Shown here: piece by piece, positions 36,035 through 45,656 of the stretch
How the letters are laid out: every line of letters starts with the position of its first letter
Position numbering within the stretch: the stretch's first letter is position 1
NCBI RefSeq assembly: GCF_002954265.1
Contig: NZ_PPSL01000004.1
Location: 124,001 to 188,000 of the forward strand
DNA length: 64,000 nt
Direction of reading: 5' to 3'
Source: Flavipsychrobacter stenotrophus
GTDB lineage: Bacteria > Bacteroidota > Bacteroidia > Chitinophagales > Chitinophagaceae
Position numbers and translations under genes: made by a program
Notes under the pieces: generated by a model
Seen by the model: the letters and a program-made list of their open reading frames with translations, nothing else
Database searches by the model: none
Told to the model about the DNA's origin: nothing

Positions 36035-36066
36035 TAAAATCCCGCCTCAAAAGAAGCGGGATTTTA
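36035..36066. terminator. Bidirectional terminator (ATCCCGC type)
   Basis: TAAAATCCCGC and GCGGGATTTTA form an 11-bp stem around CTCAAAAGAA, with A/T flanks on both sides. It ends the ABC-F gene transcript. Confidence 0.85.
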
Positions 36067-36120
36067 TATCATTATCCTCATTGTCCGATTAAGCCATTGA
36101 GTAATTGAGCCATTTATTAG

Positions 36121-37752
36121 TTATGCCATTACGCCTCCGTACATTTCTATACGCTGTGCTTTCACACGATCGTTTTCCATGTATTCGTCAAAGGTCATTT
36201 CGCGGTCTATAAGTCCGTTAGGCGTTATTTCGAGTACGCGGTCTGCAACAGTGTTGGCCAATTCATGGTCACGACTGGTAAACAGAATAGTACCCTTAAA
36301 GTCTTTCATGCCATTATTGAGGGCGGTGATACTTTCCAGGTCTAAGTGGTTGGTAGGTTCGTCCAGTAGCAACACATTACCCTTCATCATCATCATGCGG
36401 CTCATCATGCAACGCATTTTTTCTCCTCCCGAAAGCACCGAAGATTTCTTCAGCGTTTCTTCGCCAGAGAACAACATACGGCCCAGGAAGCCACGAATGA
36501 ACGTTTCATCCTTTTCTTCTGAATATTGTCTCAGCCAATCGATAAGGTTGTCATCATTACCAACAAAGTAAGAAGAGTTGTCATTGGGTAGATAAGCGTT
36601 GGTAACGGTTACGCCCCATTTGAAAGTGCCTTCAAAATCAGTGTCAATTCCGGAAAGTATTTCATAGAAAGCAGTTGTAGCCAGTGAGTTCTGAGACAAT
36701 ACTGCTACCTTCTGACCGCGCTTCAGGTCGAAAGAAACATCCTTGAACAGTACTTCACCATTTACTGTCTTGCCCAATCCTTTTACTTCAATGATCTGGT
36801 CACCGGCTTCACGTACCTGGTTATTGAACAGGATGGCCGGATATTTACGGTTGGATACCGTCATGTCGTCCAGCTTTATCTTATCCAATGCCTTCTTACG
36901 GCTGGTAGCCTGCTTAGACTTTGATGCATTGGCCGAGAAACGGGCAATGAACTCTTTCAGTTCAGCTATCTTATCTTCAGCTTTCTTATTCTGATCGCTG
37001 CGCTGTTTCAGCAACAACTGGCTTGATTCGTACCAGAAAGAGTAGTTGCCCGTAAAGGTGTTGATCTTACCAAAGTCAATATCCGAAACGTGTGTACAAA
37101 CAGTATCTAAGAAGTGACGGTCATGCGATACAACCAATACTATCTTCTCATAATCAGCCAGGAAGTTTTCCAGCCAGCCTATTGTTTCAAGATCAAGGTC
37201 ATTGGTAGGTTCATCCAACAGCAGGATATCCGGGTTGCCGAAAAGTGCCTGTGCCAATAGCACACGTACCTTCTGGTTACCATCTATTTCCTTCAGTAGT
37301 TTGCTGTGCAATACTTCTTTGATACCCAGGTTGCTCAATAGGGTAGCCGCATCGCTTTCTGCGTTCCAACCATCCATTTCAGCAAACAGACCTTCCAGTT
37401 CACCGGCCTTTATACCGTCTTCTTCAGTGAAATCTTCTTTAGCGTAGATAGCATCCTTAGCCTGCATTACTTCAAACAGGGTAGTATTGCCGCGCATTAC
37501 CGTTTCGAGTACAGTTATTTCATCATACTCATAGTGGTTCTGCTTCAACACGCTCATTCTCTGGCCCTTGGTGATATCTACCTTACCTGTGGTAGGCTCT
37601 ATCTCGCCCGAAATGATCTTTAAAAATGTGGATTTACCGGCACCGTTAGCACCAATAATACCATAACAATTACCCTCTGTAAACCGGGTATTCACGTCTT
37701 CAAACAACACGCGCTTGCCATAGCGAAGCGATAAATTATTAATAGTAATCAT
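36121..37752 (-). CDS. ABC-F family ATPase with one degenerate ATP site
   Basis: 543 residues from ATG 37752 (the frame extends 10 codons upstream). YbiT-like ABC-F protein: two ABC domains joined by a linker, no membrane part; family members act on ribosomes. NBD1 has an intact Walker A (GANGAGKST, 34-42), Walker B and SHDR H-loop but a replaced signature (EIDGNQKVR). NBD2 has a normal signature (LSGGEKMR, about 440-447) and Walker B but lost Walker A (VLSQNSLATT, about 351-360) and an altered H-loop (SRDH). In the head-to-tail fold these changes fall on the same site, leaving one canonical ATP site. TACCTTTG on the - strand at 37808-37815 is a promoter candidate. Confidence 0.9.
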   Translation of the reverse strand: MITINNLSLRYGKRVLFEDVNTRFTEGNCYGIIGANGAGKSTFLKIISGEIEPTTGKVDITKGQRMSVLKQNHYEYDEITVLETVMRGNTTLFEVMQAKDAIYAKEDFTEEDGIKAGELEGLFAEMDGWNAESDAATLLSNLGIKEVLHSKLLKEIDGNQKVRVLLAQALFGNPDILLLDEPTNDLDLETIGWLENFLADYEKIVLVVSHDRHFLDTVCTHVSDIDFGKINTFTGNYSFWYESSQLLLKQRSDQNKKAEDKIAELKEFIARFSANASKSKQATSRKKALDKIKLDDMTVSNRKYPAILFNNQVREAGDQIIEVKGLGKTVNGEVLFKDVSFDLKRGQKVAVLSQNSLATTAFYEILSGIDTDFEGTFKWGVTVTNAYLPNDNSSYFVGNDDNLIDWLRQYSEEKDETFIRGFLGRMLFSGEETLKKSSVLSGGEKMRCMMSRMMMMKGNVLLLDEPTNHLDLESITALNNGMKDFKGTILFTSRDHELANTVADRVLEITPNGLIDREMTFDEYMENDRVKAQRIEMYGGVMA

Positions 37753-37807
37753 AATATTGTTAACCGTCGGTAGCACTAACACCTAAAGCCACCTCTTTTT
37801 GCGGCTG

Positions 37808-37815
37808 CAAAGGTA
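37808..37815 (-). promoter_or_regulatory. -7 promoter element of the ABC-F gene
   Basis: TACCTTTG followed by GCAGCCG on the - strand, 56 bases before the ABC-F start. It shares the extended TACCTTTGCAGCC form seen at 801, 7097 and 38010. No clear -33 box. Confidence 0.6.
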
Positions 37816-38009
37816 CGGAATATATGGTGGAAAACTATGTAGGGGTATTGTAGATTTTGAAGAAGGTATAAGAGAAATTAATAATGGTTGTTGTATGCAT
37901 TTCCCTTGCATTTAAGAAATCAGTTTTTGCCAGAAATTATATTGATACGCCTAATACCATTATTCCGTTTTATGTAAATCACTCATTTAATCCTTATAAA
38001 CAATAACCG

Positions 38010-38017
38010 TACCTTTG
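38010..38017 (+). promoter_or_regulatory. -7 promoter element of ribBA
   Basis: TACCTTTG followed by GCAGCCA, 22 bases before the ribBA start, with a weak TTTA -33-like box about 20 bases upstream. No FMN riboswitch is seen in the 287-base gap. Confidence 0.7.
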
Positions 38018-38039
38018 CAGCCATTTAGAGAGAGTTTAT

Positions 38040-39239
38040 ATGCTGGATACTATAGAAGCTGCGTTGGAAGACCTGAAACAGGGCAAATTACTGATTGTTG
38101 TAGATGATGAGGACCGTGAGAATGAGGGTGATTTTGTAACTGCCGCGCGCAATGTAACCCCCGAGGTTATCAACTTTATGTCAAAACACGGCCGTGGTTT
38201 GATCTGTGCACCCATCACCGAGGCTCGTTGCAACGAGTTGAAACTGAACCTGATGGTTGAAAACAACACTGTTTTGCACCAAACTCCGTTTACTGTTTCT
38301 GTCGATCTGATAGGGCAGGGATGCACTACAGGTATTTCTGCACAAGACCGCTCTAAGACAGTTCAGGCATTAATAGATCCGAATACCCAACCCGAAGACC
38401 TTGGCCGCCCGGGCCATATCTTCCCGCTAAGGGCAAGAGATGGGGGCGTATTGCGTCGTACCGGTCACACCGAAGCTACAGTTGATCTGGCTCGCCTTGC
38501 AGGTATGGAACCTGCCGGAGTGCTGGTAGAGATCATGAATGATGATGGCACGATGGCTCGTATGCCGCAGCTGCTGGAAATCGCTAAGAAATTCAACCTT
38601 AAGATCATTTCTATAAAAGACCTTATTGCATACAGATTGAAAGTAGAAAGTCTGGTAGAGGAAATAGTGCATGTACATATGCCTACCAAGCACGGCGATT
38701 TTGAACTGCATGCATTCAGGCAGTTATCAACAGGTGAAAATCACCTGGCGTTAGTTAAGGGTACGTGGGAAAAAGATGAACCTGTATTGGTAAGAGTGCA
38801 TAGCTCTTGCTTTACCGGAGATATTTTACATTCGCTCCGCTGCGATTGCGGCGACCAGCTGGAAGCCGCCATGGAAATGGTGGAGCGCGAAGGCAAGGGT
38901 ATAGTATTGTACATGAATCAGGAAGGTAGGGGAATAGGTTTGTTCAATAAACTGAAAGCTTACAAACTGCAGGAAGAAGGTAAGGATACTGTAGAGGCTA
39001 ACCTTGCATTAGGGTTTAAAAACGACGAGCGCGATTATGGCGTTGGTGCGCAGATACTCCGCCATCTGGGTGCTACAAGGCTTAGGCTGATGAGCAACAA
39101 TCCGCGTAAGCGTGCAGGCTTGCTTGGCTATGGTATTGAGATAGTGGAAAATGTGCCTATTGAGATCAAGGCCAACAAACACAATGAATTTTACCTGCAG
39201 ACCAAGCGCGATAAGCTGGGGCATGAGATAATGAAGTAA
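38040..39239 (+). CDS. ribBA: Bifunctional DHBP synthase / GTP cyclohydrolase II
   Basis: Makes both riboflavin precursors: 3,4-dihydroxy-2-butanone 4-phosphate from ribulose 5-phosphate and the pyrimidine from GTP. 399 residues. RibB domain (about 1-200) has [19 protein letters not shown] and RTGHTEA. RibA domain (about 205-399) has the zinc-binding [18 protein letters not shown] and NQEGRGIGL. No other rib gene is adjacent. The start ATG is 22 bases after a TACCTTTG element. Confidence 0.97.
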   Translation: MLDTIEAALEDLKQGKLLIVVDDEDRENEGDFVTAARNVTPEVINFMSKHGRGLICAPITEARCNELKLNLMVENNTVLHQTPFTVSVDLIGQGCTTGISAQDRSKTVQALIDPNTQPEDLGRPGHIFPLRARDGGVLRRTGHTEATVDLARLAGMEPAGVLVEIMNDDGTMARMPQLLEIAKKFNLKIISIKDLIAYRLKVESLVEEIVHVHMPTKHGDFELHAFRQLSTGENHLALVKGTWEKDEPVLVRVHSSCFTGDILHSLRCDCGDQLEAAMEMVEREGKGIVLYMNQEGRGIGLFNKLKAYKLQEEGKDTVEANLALGFKNDERDYGVGAQILRHLGATRLRLMSNNPRKRAGLLGYGIEIVENVPIEIKANKHNEFYLQTKRDKLGHEIMK

Positions 39240-39260
39240 TGTGTGTTTTGTTAAACCTTA

Positions 39261-39398
39261 CCCCGACCAGTTCCAAGCCTGCCTGTCGGCAGACAGGGGA
39301 GAGGGAGGTGTGGTTACGAACTCAAAGAGATACGTCCCGATGCGTTAGTCGGGAGACTGGCAACCGCTCGGACGTAGTCAGAGACTACGCCCAGCACT
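39261..39398. repeat. Intergenic stretch with three short hairpins, candidate interspersed repeat
   Basis: Three stems follow one another: CCTGTC/GACAGG (39282-39297), TCCCGA/TCGGGA (39335-39354) and CGTAGTC/GACTACG (39373-39389) with an AGA loop. GC content is above the flanks. No frame of use. Similar hairpin strings occur as dispersed repeats in this phylum, but copies cannot be checked within this window. Confidence 0.45.
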
Positions 39399-39425
39399 TT
39401 TAATAATTATTATTAATAGTTTACA

Positions 39426-40613
39426 TTGAAGATACTGTTCCTCGCCAACCGGGTACCATACCCGCCATATCGTGGCGACAAGTTGAAGATCTATAACCTG
39501 GCCAAAAGGCTGAAGGACAGGCATGAACTGTACCTGCTCACTTTTGCCCAGAACGAAGAAGACCTGCAGTATAAAGAGGAACTGGAAAAGATATTTACCG
39601 AAGTACATTTTATCTACCTGCCTAAGTGGAAGAGTGCTGTGCAGTGTCTTTCAGGCGCATGGAGCAGCAAGCCTTTACAGGTGCTCTATTTTCAGAGTAG
39701 CGAAATGCAAACTGCCCTCGATGCATTATTGCAAAGAGTTCATTTCGATGCTATACATGTGCAGCACCTGCGCATGTCTCCCTACCTAGCCAATAGAAAA
39801 GACCTTGCCCGAATACTCGATCTGCCGGATGCTTTCTCGCTTTACTGGGAGCGCCGTAAGACCGTAAAGCGTGGCCTGCTTACCACCATCTTTGAGAACA
39901 TAGAGCAAAAGCGCGTACTGGGTTATGAGCCTATTCTTAAGGAGTATGACATGAGCCTCGTGTGCTCTCAGGAAGATCTCGAATACATGGTGAAAACACA
40001 CCACACAGGTAATATGCGCCTGCTGCCTAATGGTGTAGATATGAGCACCTTTAAAGCTGGCAACCACGATTACTGCCCGAATGATACGATCCTCTTTACG
40101 GGTAATATGGACTATGCACCCAATGTAGATGCTGTTGTTTACTTCACAGAAACTATATTGCCTGCTATAAGAAAAGAAATGCCACATGTACGGTTTATCA
40201 TAGCCGGTCAGCGCCCTGTTCCCAAAGTACAGGAGCTAGCCAATGATCATGTGGAAGTGACGGGTTTTATCAAAGATCTGGCTGCCGTTTATAACACTGC
40301 CAGCGTAGTGGTAGCGCCATTGCGGTTTGGTGCGGGCACACAGAATAAAGTGCTGGAAGCTATGGCTATGGGTATCCCTGTAGTATGCTCCAACATTGGT
40401 TTTGGTGGGCTGGGCATTCAAAGTGGTGAAGGGGCATTTATGCAAACCGACCCTGCAAAATTTGCACAGAGCGTTATAGACTTACTCTCATCGGAACAAT
40501 TACGCAGACAAACCGGCGAAGCAGGTATGCAGGTCATCAAAACAAAATTTGACTGGGATGTTGTAGCGCTTACACTGGAAAAGTATCTGGAAGAAGTGGC
40601 TACGAAACATTAG
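39426..40613 (+). CDS. Glycosyltransferase family 4, sugar transferase
   Basis: 395 residues. Starts at TTG 39426, giving MKILFLANRVPYPPYRGDK, the typical N-terminus of TIGR03087-like/GT4 enzymes; no in-frame ATG upstream fits. The C-terminal GT-B domain has LLPNGVDMSTF, FTGNMDYAPNVDAV and the donor-site GAGTQNKVLEAMAMGIPVV. It probably transfers a sugar from a nucleotide donor in exopolysaccharide or glycolipid synthesis. It stands alone with no cluster of sugar genes nearby. Acceptor unknown. Confidence 0.88.
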   Translation: MKILFLANRVPYPPYRGDKLKIYNLAKRLKDRHELYLLTFAQNEEDLQYKEELEKIFTEVHFIYLPKWKSAVQCLSGAWSSKPLQVLYFQSSEMQTALDALLQRVHFDAIHVQHLRMSPYLANRKDLARILDLPDAFSLYWERRKTVKRGLLTTIFENIEQKRVLGYEPILKEYDMSLVCSQEDLEYMVKTHHTGNMRLLPNGVDMSTFKAGNHDYCPNDTILFTGNMDYAPNVDAVVYFTETILPAIRKEMPHVRFIIAGQRPVPKVQELANDHVEVTGFIKDLAAVYNTASVVVAPLRFGAGTQNKVLEAMAMGIPVVCSNIGFGGLGIQSGEGAFMQTDPAKFAQSVIDLLSSEQLRRQTGEAGMQVIKTKFDWDVVALTLEKYLEEVATKH

Positions 40614-40716
40614 GCTTTTGGTGTTTCATACACCAGATTTGAAAAGGTTTTAGAAAGTTGTCAAATCTTTGAATATGAAGATTACTACACCTCGCACTTT
40701 TAAGTTATTACTTTTT

Positions 40717-43700
40717 TTACTGCCCCTTCTCTATGATCACCTGCGTTTTATCGGCGCTATCATCTTCATACTGCTTCTTCAGCATCTCTTCTCTTTTCTT
40801 TGCAGCTACAGCACTGCTCTGGAAGATCTCACTAAATTTATCAAACGATTTTCTCCAGCTGATACCTGCACCACCACGCGTTATATCCTTGTCTTGTATC
40901 ACGTCGTAGTCGCTGGTGCGGAATGCATTCAGGCGTAACCCGGTAGAACTCGGAAGTATGTATTGTATTCTGAAATCGCCCGTTATGTTGAAACTGGATG
41001 TGGTGCTTGCGCTGGCCGGCCTTCCCCAGTCTGATGTTGTGCCCACTTCAACCAATAGGTTTTCATTCAGGAACGGATGGCTCAGCCCAAGTTTTACTGT
41101 ATTACGGTTTATTCCGGTGGTTCCAGGTGTCTGGTCCGTAAAGCTGTAGTTATTATACTTCACATCCACGTTCAGCTTATTGTCACCTATCAGTTTTGAT
41201 ACAAGGTTGGTCAGTCCCAAAGACGCAGTACTGGAAACCAGTTGGCTTAGGTTACTTATAGCTGCTGTGCCAGCCGAAGATCCACTCACCAGCCCTTCCG
41301 ATGGTATAAATGTACCTATCAACAATAATGATCCTACCTGCTCCAGCTTCTGTCTGTCATCCTGGTTAATGCGGAAAAATTTAGTCTGCGCATAGGTGCC
41401 TATAGAGTGTTTCTCAGGCAGGTCCAGGTCAAAGGTAAGTATGGGACTATTAAGTGTGCCCTTCATATGCAGCAGTACGTTCACCACCTGTGGCGCTTTG
41501 GCATCGGCCTTCTCCGCGTCAGACATTATCGATGATGCACTCGTTATTTCAGAAGGGCTCAGCAGATCGTACAGCCTGGCTTTCTTAGAGTAAGTTGCAT
41601 TTACGTCCATCGCTGTTTCAAAGAATGGACCGGTAAAGCGTATTACACTACCTTGATCTAATATAAACTGCCTGCGATATTCCAGGTTCTTAAAGGTAAA
41701 GTCATAGGTGCCCTGGTTTATGGTATAGGTACCTGTTATGCGCATGTCGTTACTAGGCGGCATTGTCAGCTGTATATTGCCATTTCCCCTTGCCGTTATC
41801 GCATCACCCGCTGCGGGGTCCAGTACAATAGTCATCTCTGCCAGCTCATTCAAGTTTGCATCAATAGCCAAGTCCAGTTTAAAACGATTAGAGCGCTTTA
41901 CAGGAGTCTGATTTTTGCCATAGTTCTTGAAAGTAACAAAGCTATAGGTGCTGATGCTTCCTGCCGTACTTACAGGTATGAAAATACGTGACTTGGCAGC
42001 CGGTGCGGCATTATAGGCATGCAGCCTTATGTAGTTGAACGGTCCACGTATGGTGAATGAGTCCATGCCGGCGATCACATTGCCATAGAACATATTGTTG
42101 TCATTGGCGGTCAGCTTCATTACCTCCAGTTTCTCCGTTGCAACGGTGAGGTGCATCTTCATGTCATAAAACAAATTATGAGAGAAGTAACCTGTGAGGT
42201 AGGCCGGGTTATTATAGGCATCAAACACCTCTACTTTACCAAAGCTTATTCTATGATTGTCTACCTTTACTGTGGCCGAAGGGATAGTGTAGGAGCAGCC
42301 CATATAGTCCACCTTCATTGCACCATTCTCTAATTGCACTTTCCCGTCAATGATGGGCTCATAAGATGTTCCTCTGAAACTCAGGCTGCCATTTACCACG
42401 CCACCCATATTACTGAAGATGTCTACGAGGAAGGGTGACACCCACTTAACCTGCGCATTGTTGAATGCTACATAACCATCCAGCTTCTGGTTGGTGGTAC
42501 TATCGAACGATATATTTCCCGACGCTACAATAGACGAGTTGTTACGGTAGATACCAGTCTGCGGATCAAGGTTAATTAGTTTTTTAGCACCGTCGTAACT
42601 GCCTATAAGATTTATTGTGCCTACGGTGTCTGCGCCAAATTTCACATCAGTACCCTTCAGGTTAGCTGCAACATATAACTGTCTGAAAATTTTATTGATC
42701 GTTATCGAGCCGTTTAACCTGCCGTCAGGCTGATAGACGGATAGCCCCGCCCAATACCCAAACTGACCTAGGTCCAGGTTCTCCGTATTGATCACCAGCG
42801 ATTGGTCATCTGGTAAGAGAATAGTATTGGTCGTAATTTTTTGAACACCCGAAGTCAACACTATATTTTCTACCTGCAGGAACTTAGAACTGTACGAAAC
42901 TTTACTGCCACCTGCAATATCCCACTTAGCCCTGTTAAGGAAAAACTGCGACGGAAGTATGGATAGGAACAATGAATCTTTACGTGCCAGTATCTGCCCG
43001 TTCAGTGTTATGGCAGTGCTGGAATCCGGAGCCGTAGTGGCCACGGTGAAATTCAATGAATCATTCGCCAGTGTTGTGGTCAGACTCAGTGAACTATTGA
43101 TCAGGCTGTCGCCAATGGCTACATTCTGTATGTTAGTGCTCAGTGCAATATGGTCAAGGTTGCCATCCCCGTTAATAGAAATGTTGCTCATGTGAAATCT
43201 GCCAATACTACCACTGGGTATGGCCACATTCAGTGTTAGTTTTTGTGCTGTAGTATTGAACGAGCCAGATAGGGTGGCCGTGTCGAATCCCGTTACACCA
43301 TCAAGTGTTACCGCCAGTAAGCTGTCAATATTTTTAGTGGTGATGGTAAATGCCAGGTTCTGATCGGGTGGGAACTTAACCGGCGCGTTAATGTAGTTAG
43401 GTATATATTTCGACAGGTAATATTGTACAGATAAAGGCAGTTTGGTTAGCTGGTAATCTCCCGTAATACTGGCGGTGGCAACATTACTTTGCAGGGTTAG
43501 TTCCTTGTGTCCATCACTGGTTATTGCGGAGTTCAGGTAAATAGAATCCACGGCCACCTTATGCGCATTGCGCTTCAGGTCAATATTGTACAGCCGTGCA
43601 TAACCAAAGAAATTGTCAATGTTGCTGCCGGTGCAGTTGAGGTCAAAGTCAGCAGATGTCGTTACAGAATCACCGGTAAGATTAAGTGCCTTCAGGTTGC

Positions 43701-45504
43701 TATACAGCAGGTGTGCCGAAGCATTGATCTTTATATTTTTTATTTCGTTATAGTCAAATCCGCCATCAAATTCAAGCGCCAGGTTGGGGTCATCCACTAA
43801 CAGCGAACCTACAAACTGCTTCTTTCCGAGCGTACCATGAGTGGTTATATTATGGTAGGCATATTTGTTTGCGTTGAACTCGCTTATCGTTCCATCCAGC
43901 GTTATCTGTGCATTCTCTGCATCAAATGATACGCCCGATACCTTTTCATTGCAGGTAATGCTACCCAGCAGATCTTCCTGTCGAAGTATCATACCCACTT
44001 CAAGTTTGTCAGTAGCTATAGTTCCGGTGTAGGTAGCCTTGCCGGGGTTAAATTCCGGGATATTCATTCTTACATCGGCCTTCATAGAACCAAGGTTCGA
44101 TGTGATCTCCCCTTTAACAGTAAAATTGTCTATATACCCTTCATACCTGCCCTTAAAATAGGCATGTGTCAGTTGTTTAAAAGAGAGATTTGGATTATCA
44201 ATAAGTTGTGGTGCATACTTCACTATGCCTGCATTGTTGGTGTAAACCTCAGCATTGGTAAATTTGATGTAGGTATTATAGATGTCCGGCAGACCCTTCA
44301 TGGTCATGTCACCTTTAGCCACATTGTTGCCGTCGCTTACCACCAGGTGGCTGCCGTTCAGGTTAGCTACGGTACCCCAGCCATCACCACTGGCTTGCAG
44401 TATGGCGGGAATGTTTTTCATCTCCGGTGCAAAGAATGCAATATCACGGGTGTCTATGGTCGAATTTCTCAGGTGCCCTACCATGCTCACGCTGTCTATG
44501 TAGTCAAGGAAGTTTGGGAACCTATGATAATGCATTGCATAGTAGTTCCTTATCTTACTATGGTTGGTCTCCAGGTACAGTTCATCACATATGCTGGCCA
44601 CCGGCGATACCGTTATCTTACTGCGCAGGTCTTTTATAATTACGCCACACCGCTCATGTGCATACAGACTTAGTGCATTACCTTTTATGGTGTCACCTAT
44701 TATACTCACATCCGTAACCGTCGTGCTGATCTTTGTAATGTCCAGGTGGTCCTCGTCAAACAGATCTGGCACAGGCACTTTATTATTGCCGGTCAGTTTA
44801 AATGCACATTCTTCAAGTGCTATCTTATTTACTTTTATCGACCACTTGTCGGGGTTGAATGGAGTAGTGTCAACAGGCTCAACATAGTCTGCTGGTCTTA
44901 TTCTTTTAGGCTTGCCTGCCGGATATTCATTGATAGATATCAGCATGTTCTTTATGTTGATATCTTTTACGTCCAGTAATCGCTTCTTAAAATCAAGGCT
45001 CCGGGCATCCAGAGTAAGCGAGTCAAAATCGAAATCAAGATCTTCACCGCCCCATGAGTCATCCATATGGAACCGCACATTGGTCAGAGCCACTTTTTGC
45101 AGGTCAAATTCAAATTTCTTACCTGTGTCAGTTTTTGAAGTGGTGTCGTTGGTCTCAAAAGCTTTCGCTATAAAATCATAGTTCCAGTCTTTTGATATTG
45201 CCGTGCGATAAAGGTGTGCATAGGCATTGTGCAGCTCCAGGTTACGCAACACAGGTTTATCAATAAACAGAAACCAGTCTGTCAGAGATACCGTGGCTTC
45301 CCCGGCGTACAAAAGGGTGTCATGTGCCTGATCTTCTATATAAAGTCCGTTAAGGGATAAATGATTGCGCAGATCTATGCTCACATGCTGCACCGCCACC
45401 TTGGTCTTTAGTTTCTGTGAAAGCCAGTTCGCTGCCCTGTGGGCAATATAATTCTGTACGGGAGTTGTATTGATCAATACTACCGCAAGAACAATAATAG
45501 CCAT
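40717..45504 (-). CDS. TamB-like translocation/assembly protein (giant AsmA-fold protein)
   Basis: 1595 residues from ATG 45504. A single N-terminal membrane helix is followed by AsmA-like repeats and a long beta-rich groove of repeated strands, ending in the TamB (DUF490) C-terminal domain (about 1300-1596: FIPSEGLVSGSSAGTAA, LGLTNLVSKLIGDNKLNVDV). Such proteins bridge inner and outer membranes and move phospholipids or help barrel assembly. The frame stays open 17 codons upstream of the ATG to a stop, with sequence LKRFLKIFRNTILLL that reads like a natural basic N-terminus; a CTG at 45547-45549 could be the true start. Confidence 0.9.
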   Translation of the reverse strand: MAIIVLAVVLINTTPVQNYIAHRAANWLSQKLKTKVAVQHVSIDLRNHLSLNGLYIEDQAHDTLLYAGEATVSLTDWFLFIDKPVLRNLELHNAYAHLYRTAISKDWNYDFIAKAFETNDTTSKTDTGKKFEFDLQKVALTNVRFHMDDSWGGEDLDFDFDSLTLDARSLDFKKRLLDVKDINIKNMLISINEYPAGKPKRIRPADYVEPVDTTPFNPDKWSIKVNKIALEECAFKLTGNNKVPVPDLFDEDHLDITKISTTVTDVSIIGDTIKGNALSLYAHERCGVIIKDLRSKITVSPVASICDELYLETNHSKIRNYYAMHYHRFPNFLDYIDSVSMVGHLRNSTIDTRDIAFFAPEMKNIPAILQASGDGWGTVANLNGSHLVVSDGNNVAKGDMTMKGLPDIYNTYIKFTNAEVYTNNAGIVKYAPQLIDNPNLSFKQLTHAYFKGRYEGYIDNFTVKGEITSNLGSMKADVRMNIPEFNPGKATYTGTIATDKLEVGMILRQEDLLGSITCNEKVSGVSFDAENAQITLDGTISEFNANKYAYHNITTHGTLGKKQFVGSLLVDDPNLALEFDGGFDYNEIKNIKINASAHLLYSNLKALNLTGDSVTTSADFDLNCTGSNIDNFFGYARLYNIDLKRNAHKVAVDSIYLNSAITSDGHKELTLQSNVATASITGDYQLTKLPLSVQYYLSKYIPNYINAPVKFPPDQNLAFTITTKNIDSLLAVTLDGVTGFDTATLSGSFNTTAQKLTLNVAIPSGSIGRFHMSNISINGDGNLDHIALSTNIQNVAIGDSLINSSLSLTTTLANDSLNFTVATTAPDSSTAITLNGQILARKDSLFLSILPSQFFLNRAKWDIAGGSKVSYSSKFLQVENIVLTSGVQKITTNTILLPDDQSLVINTENLDLGQFGYWAGLSVYQPDGRLNGSITINKIFRQLYVAANLKGTDVKFGADTVGTINLIGSYDGAKKLINLDPQTGIYRNNSSIVASGNISFDSTTNQKLDGYVAFNNAQVKWVSPFLVDIFSNMGGVVNGSLSFRGTSYEPIIDGKVQLENGAMKVDYMGCSYTIPSATVKVDNHRISFGKVEVFDAYNNPAYLTGYFSHNLFYDMKMHLTVATEKLEVMKLTANDNNMFYGNVIAGMDSFTIRGPFNYIRLHAYNAAPAAKSRIFIPVSTAGSISTYSFVTFKNYGKNQTPVKRSNRFKLDLAIDANLNELAEMTIVLDPAAGDAITARGNGNIQLTMPPSNDMRITGTYTINQGTYDFTFKNLEYRRQFILDQGSVIRFTGPFFETAMDVNATYSKKARLYDLLSPSEITSASSIMSDAEKADAKAPQVVNVLLHMKGTLNSPILTFDLDLPEKHSIGTYAQTKFFRINQDDRQKLEQVGSLLLIGTFIPSEGLVSGSSAGTAAISNLSQLVSSTASLGLTNLVSKLIGDNKLNVDVKYNNYSFTDQTPGTTGINRNTVKLGLSHPFLNENLLVEVGTTSDWGRPASASTTSSFNITGDFRIQYILPSSTGLRLNAFRTSDYDVIQDKDITRGGAGISWRKSFDKFSEIFQSSAVAAKKREEMLKKQYEDDSADKTQVIIEKGQ

Positions 45505-45656
45505 CAATAGGAGAATGGTATTACGAAATATTTTCAGAAACCTTTTCAGTACTTATATGCACGTTTGATTTACATAGTACAAATATAGAGCCAGACTATC
45601 AACTAATGAAGTTTTGAGCCGCCTCTAACCATTATAAATAACATCCATTTTACAGA

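Noticed and set aside
37753-38039. FMN riboswitch before ribBA
   Set aside because: The gap lacks the conserved FMN aptamer blocks; only promoter elements are seen.
40669-40938. 89-codon frame on the + strand at the 3' end of the TamB gene
   Set aside because: Overlaps the conserved TamB C-terminus; no family match.
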